64,000 bases of DNA from contig NC_058502.1 in NCBI RefSeq assembly GCF_020382885.2, positions 13,791,950-13,855,949 on the forward strand. Reading direction: 5' to 3'. This document shows, in pieces, positions 54,802 to 64,000 of the stretch. Each line of letters begins with the position of its first letter. Within the stretch, counting starts at the first letter, position 1. The position numbers were made by a program, and so were the translations under genes. This DNA is from Scatophagus argus. Lineage: Eukaryota > Chordata > Actinopteri > Scatophagidae. The notes below the pieces were generated by a model. It searched no databases. It was not told where the DNA came from and worked only from the letters and a program-made list of their open reading frames with translations.

Positions 54802-57568
54802 TCAATGTGCAAATGTTGACATGTTGGAGGTCCTGGCTCTCCCTCTCCAGTTGAGCCCTGTGGTCGCGCCTGCCTCTCCGCTGCCCTCTGCTGGCTCATC
54901 ACGTTTGCGCAGCTTTGTGCTGAGCTGGATGATGCACTGGTCCCAGTCCTCTGGTAACAATAGCATGAGGAAACCCAGGCAGATGATGAACACAGCGATG
55001 AGGCGCACTGTGTTGAAATGAATTTCACATGTGTAGAGGTCCACCACTGTAAAATTACGAGGATGCACTGTTAATGAGCATATAAATGAAATTGCAAATA
55101 TTGCAATTAACAAGCAAGAATTTATAGGATTAATGTGAAACATCAATATGCAAAACTCCATGAATAATAAGTTCATGTTTGTCACATAAAATCACAAATC
55201 ATACAAAGAGAAGGAAGCCAATTTAAAATTTAAATTCTATTCTTCATCAAATATAGATGACAACTTTTCAGGGGATTTCAGTGCCATCAAATATTAAATG
55301 CTGACCAGATATAAACGCTAGGTCTCGGAGGAAAGAAACTTACTGGCATTTACAGGAACACTTAGGACGATGCCCAGCGAGATTAAAGTTGGGTATGTTA
55401 TCGCAATGCCAAAGTTCACCAGGATGTTGAAAGCTGTGGGAAGAATCAAAATCAGAGCAACTGCTGACTACACAATGAACATATCAAAACACGCCCACAA
55501 AAAAGTATTGTTCCATGTGTTATCTTTCCCTACCAAAAAGCAGGGCAGCAACCCCACAGAGGTAGGCCCAGGGGATGTCTTCAGGCGAGCCAATGTACTC
55601 CACACGTGTAAAATACAAGATGAACGGCACAAAGCTGATGAAAACAAAGTTGGCGCTTCCGACGATGCTCAGAAAGAGTGCAGCCTCTCCAAATTTGGCA
55701 CTGCCCAGGACCATCTTGAAGAGCACCTGAGGATAAACGGAGGATGGCTGTGAATTCAAAAACCCTGCCCCCTGAAGGAACTGAGGGGTATTGCAGAGTG
55801 CGCACCTGCCAAGCACCTGTCATGTCTCTGGCACAAGGCCGCTGCAGTCTGTTTATCACATTAGGCAACAGAGACAGCAGGGCAGAGGAGACCTGAGCCC
55901 TGTCAAAATATAGCTATCTGTCCCATAACCTTCTTGATCAGGACATCACAGCCTGAGGCCAGCAACTGAACGCTCACTCCTGTGTCACATGCTCCTGTCA
56001 GCTGAGTCTCACATTTTATAATCTTCTCCTGTCTTCTGCCACCTACTTACATAAGGGAGAAGGGAGCTACTCCAAGATTTCTTATGTAAGACCAAATTAG
56101 TCATACATATGTTTAGCTATTTTTACATCTTTTTATTCCACTGCAAATGAAGGCCTCACAACAAGGGAGGGTTAAAGAAGTAATAATGCTCTTTACCATT
56201 GCTCAAATGCAAACACATACCTTGTAGAGTGCTGACATTGAAGCAGAGGCCACCACAAAAGTAATGCCAATGACTGAGTGGCTGTGGAATCCATCAGCGT
56301 AGGTCATCATTACAATGCCTGCTATGGCCAAGATAGCAGCTACGATCTGTAGAGAGAGAGAGGGAGGAACATCAGGCAGTGACGGATGGATGACACGCTG
56401 CTCGCAGTGGGGTGATAAGACGCCTGAGTCTTTACTGCTGCACAGGGACACAGCAGGCACACATGGCTTCCACTTAGTTACTCACTACAGAATTCACAAG
56501 CCTCACAGGACAAGGCTTGTAATGGTTATAATTAATACGTGGGTTTTATTTCACTGTCAGCAGGGCGCTCGTTTACTATCCATAGCTCGTCACATGCAGG
56601 CAAACTACAAGCACGCTCACAAATGAAATCTGTTCTCAGATTAACAGCGCAAAATGCTTCCGACACAGGACAGGCAGCTTCTACAGTGCTGGCTTGATTG
56701 TCTGACATTGATTTTCGTTACACTGCCTTCATGTTTACAAACCAAACTCCCCCCCCCCCCCCCCCCTTAAATCACTCCACCCCACACCTCTGACACCCAC
56801 TCACACTCCACGCCTCTGCAATTTCCACAGCTCCAGAAATTGCAGCACGCCATCTCTTTGTGACTCAGTCTGCAAGATCCAGAACCCAAATATGTCATCT
56901 ATGCTTTTTTGCAGTCACAGCATTGTCTGTGTTATATGTTTGAGTGCATGCGGTCATAAATGAAGGTGTGCTGGGTTAAAGAATGGCGATAGGGACAGGG
57001 CGCAGTTCAGCTGAGTAGATTAGCTCTGCATTAAGGAGGTGTCAGGAAGATAAATGAGCCATGTGTTTTTACTTGGCCAAAGCCTTCAGGCACCTTTGGC
57101 AAAATGGCCCTTTCTGCACTGCAGGCTCGCTGTCAGTCACGGTTACACCTTCCACTGTTTGCTTGCAAGGTCAGCGACCTTGCGTGTGTTGGTGTTTTAG
57201 TTTGTTGAGATATTTAACACCTGCGCACTGAGTAGCTTATGTGATTACAGTGTTAGTACAGTGTTATTACTGCAGTATGTAGATGTGGCTAAGCCTGTGT
57301 CCAACTCCCTTAACAACTGATACATCCAAATCCATGCCACACGTCAACCAAAAGGCTCTTCAAAATTAAACCAAACTGAGCCATCTTTTTATACCCAATA
57401 TCAACAAAAACAAGCACATCCACACATGCCTGTTTAGTAAGGATGATTTAGCATCCTCCATCTTTCTCTCTCCCCTCCTTCACTTTCATGACAAACCCGT
57501 CCAAGATCCCCTGCATTGCTGCAGACATCCAAACACTGCAATCCCCACCACCAAGCAAGAGGGAGAAG

Positions 57569-57607
<39 letters not shown>

Positions 57608-57615
57608 GCTGTGGG

Positions 57616-57650
<35 letters not shown>

Positions 57651-60600
57651 CAGGATTATTACAGTATTTGTCTCTACTGAGGCCTTTCATCGCAGATAAT
57701 GGGGGTGGGGAGCAGGGGCATGCACAAGGGAGGGATGGGGAGGTTGTGAGTGTGGGAGAGGCAAAAAAAGAGGGGGAAATTCATTGTGCAGAGTGCAGGA
57801 CGGCTGCAGATATTAAAGAAAGTGAGTAGGTGCAGCTGGAGGCGAGCAGGAGATCCCTCAGTTCACACAGATAAACGTCTTACTCCTCGACTTGGCTTTC
57901 CTCAAGCAGACAAAATCAGTGACAAACACACGAGAACGCACACGCAGACACACACCGGGTGGCACATTTGAGTGACGCGGTGATCTCTAGCAGGAAACAT
58001 CGCCTCCACACAGGTGACATGCTTACTACTCGACCAGGCTGTGCTTATAGCTCGGAGTTACTACTCCTCTTCTACTGTAAATTCAGTTAAGTGAAACCCA
58101 GAACGTGTTATCTGCAGCCCTTTGAGAGTTGCAAAGATTTATTTTGTCATCATGAGTGAACTCCTGCACAATAGAGGTGATAGATACACAGTCCAGGACA
58201 CTTACAGTGGACTCCATCAAAGCAAAGAAACACAATAGAAAGCCAAAGGGTGAGTGAAGGTCATCTTGTTATCTTTCTGTTAGCAAACCCTTGTAGCAGC
58301 ACTGCAGTTTAGGTACGATGATGGATTGGTGTGTCAATATTAGTTGATGATATTGATTTATCACAGATGGAATGCAAATAGAAATAGTTTCTGTCTTTGT
58401 CTATGTTTATGGCTTCCAACCTGGCTGTCATGACCCCTCCAGAGGGTTACAAGATAAACCTGAATGGAGGTGAGATGATTTGATAAACAAATGTAATGAT
58501 ATGTTGTTTACTACAGATTAAAGTTATCACAAATATGTATAGCCCTGCAGCGACAACATTGTCTCTTGGGACGTGAGGCACACAAACGGGGCAGATGGAC
58601 TCACCCTGACCCCCATGAAGCGGTCTCTGAGTACAATCCAAGACAGCAGGAAGACGAAGGCCTTGTTACAACAGAAAAGCGCTGACACGTCTGTTGTGTT
58701 GATCTTCCTGAGGGCCTGCAGGTACAGGTAGTTGGTGAGGATCCACAGCAGGCCAAAAGGAGCTACCTTGGTGAAAAACACCTTGGGTGTCAGCCCGTCA
58801 TCCCCGAAAAATCTACAGCACTCCCTGTGTGGAGGCACAACGCAGAGCACAGCGTGAGCATACTGAAACACGTGGTATAACTAATTTAAGAGTCGATAAA
58901 TATTATGGTCTGGGATTTCAATCAATATTAATGAACATAAACAGCTCTGTCTAAACAAATAATACCAGAGGGATCAAAATGTGTAAAATTGAATTCCCAT
59001 TTAAACAGTTACATCATAATGATCATTGCATTGCAGTGCATGTGGGGCCAACTCTGCTTGACTGGGTAAATAACAAAATATTTACAAATACAAACAGATC
59101 TACCACAGGACATTTAGTTAAATATTTCTGAGATTAAGTTAACATGCCTCCATTCATTAAACTCCTTACCTCCTCAGGTGTTTCACACCTGAGCTGCCTA
59201 TTTCTTGTTAGTGTAAGGATAAATCTGGGCAATATCTTCGCGTAGAAGATGTTATATTGTCTTTGTTGCAACAAAAGGCAGATGTTTAAGTCTGCTGAAA
59301 AAAGTTTTCATCTTCCTCCCTTGTCAGTGTTACTTGACAAGACTCTCAGAGCTCCATATGAGTGCAATGCTGGAGGCTCCATCATGTCAATATTATATAA
59401 ATACACTGGGGACACACAAATAACTGTTCCTGGTACATGGGCATATGCTGAACATCTGTGGCGAGATTGTGATGACTTGGTACATAAGGAGAATTACTGA
59501 ATATACTTTGGGAACTAAAATATTTTGATTCAACTTCAAGGGTTGTGTTCCTGGCCAAGTATGAAGCTTAGTCATATATCATGGATGTTTTTTTTTGTTT
59601 GTTTTTTTTATTATCTTCACTAAATTCTGGTTTATGTCTGGTCTCGCTCTCAGTCTAGAAGAGTTTTTAACTGCACACAAGAAGCTGCAGGTTGTTTCTT
59701 TCTACTCTGCTGCCATGTTTTGAAACATCATACTCAATAAAACGTGATATTGCATCACTCTGCTGTGGTGCCAAGAAATATTCATTCTGCTCCCAAACTC
59801 CACAACTCTCTCTTTCACCCGATATAACATTACTACATTTTTTTTTGTTTTTGAGACAATGGCATTTTGCCTGCTACTGTTTACATTGTTCTTGAGTTAC
59901 ACAGTTTATCCCAAAAGCATCTGGCACTGTGAAAACAATGAAGCAACAATAAATGAGGAGTGGCAGGTAGCACATTTGTCCTGTCAGATACTGAGGAGAA
60001 GCGTGTTTCTGAATCTGCCTCAGAGAGCTGAGTCTGCAGTAAAAACGTGCTGCTTACTCCACCCTTTGGAACTCCAGTTCAGTGACAATCACATTAAAGT
60101 TGATCGTCACTTAATTACAGACTCTGAATACTTTTCTGTTATACTTGTGAGGCCTCTAATCTGCTCTGGTTTTCAGAAAGACTTCCAGCTCCACAGCTGT
60201 GCTGAGGAAGGTGCTATGAAAGCAGATTTTAAAGTGTCTAGCAGCGCATGAAGTCAGCAGTAACACTTTAAAGGCAAAGTATTTCAGATTAGGGTGTTTA
60301 GGGAGCCTGGGCCTGATTTTTGTGTGCTATCACCTATGACACTGAGCAAAGCAAAATAGAGATGATTTATGATGAATTTATTGACAAATGGACCAGGTGA
60401 TACTTCTCTGTTGTGTTTTGATGACCTTTTGTGATATATTTTATTCTGTATGTTCAACTATAACACTCGTGAAGCTTTGACAAAGAAATCCTAACTCAAA
60501 GTCCACTTCTTTGCTTTATTTCTGAGGTTTTTACCACATCTGGTATTTTGAGAAAAACCACTTTCAGTTACTAATAAATTATATTTTTTCCCTAATGTAA

Positions 60601-63088
60601 TGCTTAAAGAAAAAAGTCTCACATGCAAACCATGTTGAATTCATTCTCAGGACTTCTAAAATTTCATAATAACCGAGAAAAGTCAAACCTTCTTGAACAA
60701 CAGTAAGGAAAAGGATGGACTCCTTCTGTTGAAGTCAGGACATGAGCAGGCACCAGGTAAATCTCTACAGCAGGGTGAGGTGATGAACAGATAATGAAGA
60801 GTATATCCTTCTTACAGTGAAAATCCTGCCTGCTCATTACCAGTGTCAGACAATGGCTGGCTTCTCCCCTTACAGATGAGCAGAGAGGCCAGCCATTACC
60901 AGCGTCAGGTCTTTTGCCTCCTCTTCGGCCAAAGCTTTATATAAGGAGACAGGACAGCTATTACAAATGTCAGCTGTTGGTCTCTGTTTTTGCGCATTGT
61001 CTGAAATCCACCAGTAGGTGTGATTTGAATAAACACAAAGGGAACAGAGTGTTTGATATTCACAGCACATCACCTTAGGGCCGAGAAGTGAGAGCCCCAG
61101 ATCTTCCTGTAAGCCCTCAAAAAGAAAGAATGACATCACAGAGGTGCAGCAGAAATACAGAGTCAATCCCCCGGGCTTGCAGGCACTCTGCACCTTCCAC
61201 CCCACAACCCTCCCACCCAGCGCAGCAGGTAGCAGAGATAACACTTTTGTCTGACGACCAAGACTTATGTACAGTTTCAACTGTGAAAGCGTTTCTAGAT
61301 GCACTTTACACTGCATTTGTTTGCTGCAGCAGCATAACTGAGGATGGCCTGGGAACCAGATATTTCAAATTATGTGGTTTTGTTGTTTGTGCTTTTTTGG
61401 AACTCAAATACAAACAGACTGTGCATAATTAACCAGCAAACGTACAAGGTAAACAACTCCAGCCCCTTCTGTGAGATCAACACAGATAAGCAGCTGGTCA
61501 AACAGATTGAAATGAGGTGCGTGTTTCCTCATACTGAAAGACAGTGGTCTTAGTAAGAAAATGTGTTAGCCATTCGTGGGTAAATACACACTGCTAAGTA
61601 TCATATATCTTTGGTATTTAATATCGCATCGTGATTATTAATGGATTGAGCGTTTTTGTTGATCGTACATGTGAAGATTAAAGGACAGTACAGAAGAATT
61701 TTTTTTCTGTTTCTCATCTGATGACGCCTCTGACTTGTCTTTCTCTCCACACCAGGTTGGCAACCACTGCATTCATATATTTCCTACAAGGCTTTTCAAC
61801 AATCTCCATACAGCGTGCCTTTGTATTTCAGCTGTGCGCTTTATCTGTGCAGAAGAATAGTGAGACTATTTGTTATGGGTTGAGAAGACAACTTTCCACT
61901 AAATGATTTCTAAAGATTGCATTGCATTTTTGGTCCACTGAGGCTGCAGCTGACAGGAGAATTGTTTTCTATGATGTGAAATTGTATGATTGTTGAAGTC
62001 TGTGCATCATCAATGGGTGAAGAGAAAAACAATTCTCTCTGCAGCTGACTTGACATTTACTGTTATATATTTTCCTTATTCTTTTCTGTTTGAGTTGCAG
62101 AGGAAATGTTTTTGCCTTCACATTGTGGCGTGTGTATTTGGCTTAGTAGGCCTGACCTTAAAAACAAACAATTAGAAAAACTATACTTTGGCAATTGAAT
62201 AATTCAACATAACTGACAGACTCATTTAAAAAATATGTCTTGGGCAGCATTAAGTGGACCCATATGCACGGAAATCCATGTTGCTCTTCTCCCTGGTACA
62301 ACGACGCATTGTCAGAATCATATAACACTGTTAAGGGGACTGAGACTCAGTTGTGTTTGATCGCTTTTGACCCCAACCTAAAATTTAACTACGTAGTGCT
62401 CATGGGTCGATACGTGTGCAGCACTGTTCTTCACTGTTTTCTACTGTTTTTTATTTTAAAAAAAATTTCCCTCTGGGATAAATAAAGGAATTCTGATTCT
62501 GATAAAAACTATATATTGCACATTGCCCCATTTTCAGCATCTCTCTCCGAGGATTGATTTGGAAAGATGAAATTCTTTGTAGATTATACTTTCATTTCTC
62601 CTTCTTTAATATATTGTCTTCCCTGTTTATTCTATCTCTTTCTTTCCTTTTCTTCTTCCCTTAGCACTCTATTTGACTTGACCACTTTAAAAGGTGTGAT
62701 ATAGATCATGTTTTGTTTTCTGGGGTTGTTGTGGAGCCCTCTCACCTGAATCTCTGTCTGGGTGTCTGCCTCTCTGGACTCTTGCACAGGTGGCCAATGT
62801 AATAGAGAGGGAAGAAGAGGCAGTTCCAGGTGGTGGCGAACCAGGTGAGGGTGAAGGGGGCGTCAAACTGCTTGAAGGTCAGTTTGGCCAGCTGGGTGGA
62901 CCCTGCCCAGGACGAGCACACGCACATCACCATGGCGACTCCCCACAGGGCCTTACGCACCTGTACGGTTGTTACTCTGACGCAGCAGTGGAGCCTCCGT
63001 CTGTTGGAGCCGGACTCTGCTCCTGCTGCACAGCCAGCTGACTGTGGATCTGAGGTGCCCACCACATTCTCCCTGGCGCGATCTTCTC
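54802..63088 (-). CDS. slc35f3: Solute carrier family 35 member F3 (partial: first coding exon beyond right edge)
   Basis: Exons, high to low: 62746-63088, 58605-58824, 56221-56346, 55534-55726, 55344-55433, 54802-55046; together 404 complete codons plus a split first codon. A drug/metabolite-transporter-fold membrane protein with about ten helices. The first visible exon has KALWGVAMVMCVCSSWAGST and FDAPFTLTWFATTWN. The second has ECCRFFGDDGLTPKVFF and DVSALFCCNKAFVFLLSW. The third has IVAAILAIAGIVMMTYADGF. The last ends in a charged cytoplasmic tail, MSTFAH. These agree almost word for word with human SLC35F3, reported as a thiamine transporter. Synteny with tarbp1 matches human 1q42 and supports F3 over F4/F5. 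Phase at 63088 requires one more upstream exon with the start codon. It converges on the GPCR gene. Confidence 0.93.
56749..56766. repeat. Poly(C) run of 18
   Basis: A homopolymer in the slc35f3 intron between exons 58605-58824 and 56221-56346. Its exact length is prone to sequencing error. Confidence 0.85.
57571..57648. repeat. Double (GA)n microsatellite
   Basis: Two GA tracts (57571-57604 and 57621-57648) are separated by AGGGCTGTGGGTGTAA, in an slc35f3 intron. On the gene's sense strand this is a long (TC)n polypyrimidine tract with no nearby exon. Confidence 0.9.
62445..62510 (+). repeat. LINE 3' tail fragment
   Basis: TTTCCCTCTGGGATAAATAAAGGAATTCTGATTCTGAT at 62468-62505 or so is, in two overlapping pieces, the typical teleost LINE 3' end with its short tandem-repeat tail. 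The 5' limit is unclear and may reach about 62240. It lies in intron sequence of slc35f3, on the opposite strand to the gene. Confidence 0.6.
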
Positions 63089-64000
63089 CTATAGATGAAC
63101 ACACACACATGTTAGATTGACTGCTAAACACAATGATAATGCAGGAATATTTTTTTTAAATATTGCCTAAGATGAAGGATTTTTGCTCTCTTTTAAATGA
63201 GATATCACATCAAACCATTCAGATTCAAGCATATTTCAAGTAGAAACAAAAAATATCTTATTTATCTAGTTCTGGTGCTGTTCAGAATAAAAGTTTAAAA
63301 TTATACTTGTGAATATATAAATGATTTAATTCATCTTTTTGCAGTAAATCTGAATTATGATCTTAAACAAGACAGTCTTCTGTCTGTGACTTTAAGTCAC
63401 CCATGTGTTGACATCTTTTCCGGATAAAAATAGCTGCTTTCACAGTTTAATTGAAGTTGAAGGTAATCAATCAGACATCTGAGTTAAAAATGTGGTGATC
63501 AAATGTGACAGGCAGCAGCCTAACAGAGGACAAAAGAGGGCAGATCTGATATCCAATCTAAGACAACCTCTTCTCAACCTCACGAGTTACAATGACGTGT
63601 GTGTCTGTTTGTGTATGTGTTGTGAGCGCACAAAGGCACAGACAGCAACACTTAACTTTTCTGTTGCTCCTGTCAAAGTCTGATAGCCACCATACTTTTT
63701 CAATAATGTGTGAAGTGAAGCAAAATGTTTTCTGTCCCACTCACGCCCACCTCTGTCCTTCAAAGTCGATTCACTTACCAAGGTCATTAAACTTACTTAA
63801 GGATACACTTTGTCTCCTCAAAATAAGTCAGTTATAGCTGAGTAACTGTGTGTGAAAGTATAGGGGTTAATAAGCTTAAACGCATGATGATAATCTTCAG
63901 CTCTTCTTTATTCAGAAGATATAAATGGCTAGATTATTCATGCAGCACATCCTCATTCAGACAGGTTATCTGCCTTCCTTTATCTCTCAGTGACATTGTG
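63089..64000 (-). other. slc35f3: slc35f3 upstream intron, open at the window edge
   Basis: Intron sequence upstream of the exon 62746-63088. No signal for the missing first coding exon is visible before the window ends. Confidence 0.6.

Noticed and set aside
54746-55753. Plus-strand open frames over the slc35f3 exons
   Set aside because: They are antisense shadows of the minus-strand exons, which carry the conserved protein and correct splice sites.

Overview
This window is a vertebrate nuclear segment, almost certainly from a teleost fish. Genes are split by short GT-AG introns. The dispersed repeats are typical of teleosts: a Tc1/mariner relic of the Sleeping Beauty type, LINE 3' tails ending in short tandem repeats, small hAT elements and a fold-back repeat. 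Five genes are well supported and a sixth, an orphan receptor, is clear at family level. I built the exon models by hand. In each complete gene the exon lengths sum to a whole number of codons and every junction keeps phase.

Layout: (1) About 1-7123, minus strand: the 5' part of col9a1 (collagen alpha-1(IX)), running off the left edge. It has the thrombospondin-N-like/laminin-G domain, the start of the triple helix, and an alternative first exon with its own signal peptide inside an intron, as in the mammalian short isoform. (2) 9.4-24.8 kb, plus: fam135a, head-to-head with col9a1, 19 coding exons, 1381 residues, ending in a serine-lipase-like DUF676 domain. (3) 24.8-29.3 kb: a long intergenic stretch with one promoter-like patch. 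(4) 29.3-36.3 kb, plus: a FERM-domain gene of the FRMD1/FRMD6 (Willin) family, best matched to frmd1, 587 residues. (5) 36.4-48.6 kb, plus: tarbp1, 29 coding exons, 1619 residues, a SPOUT-family tRNA ribose methyltransferase. (6) 48.9-52.8 kb, plus: a 544-residue class A orphan GPCR resembling GPR161, starting about 220 bp after the tarbp1 poly(A) signals. (7) 54.7-64 kb, minus: slc35f3 (candidate thiamine transporter), convergent with the GPCR; its first coding exon lies beyond the right edge.

The genes are not a functional cluster. The order reflects vertebrate synteny: as I recall, COL9A1, FAM135A and FRMD1 lie on human 6q, and TARBP1 and SLC35F3 lie together on 1q42. I found no sign of a novel multi-gene system. 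The points most worth checking are the alternative col9a1 exon, a possible in-frame 150-nt exitron in the GPCR, two intact non-autonomous hAT insertions with target-site duplications, a fold-back repeat in tarbp1, and the orphan GPCR itself.
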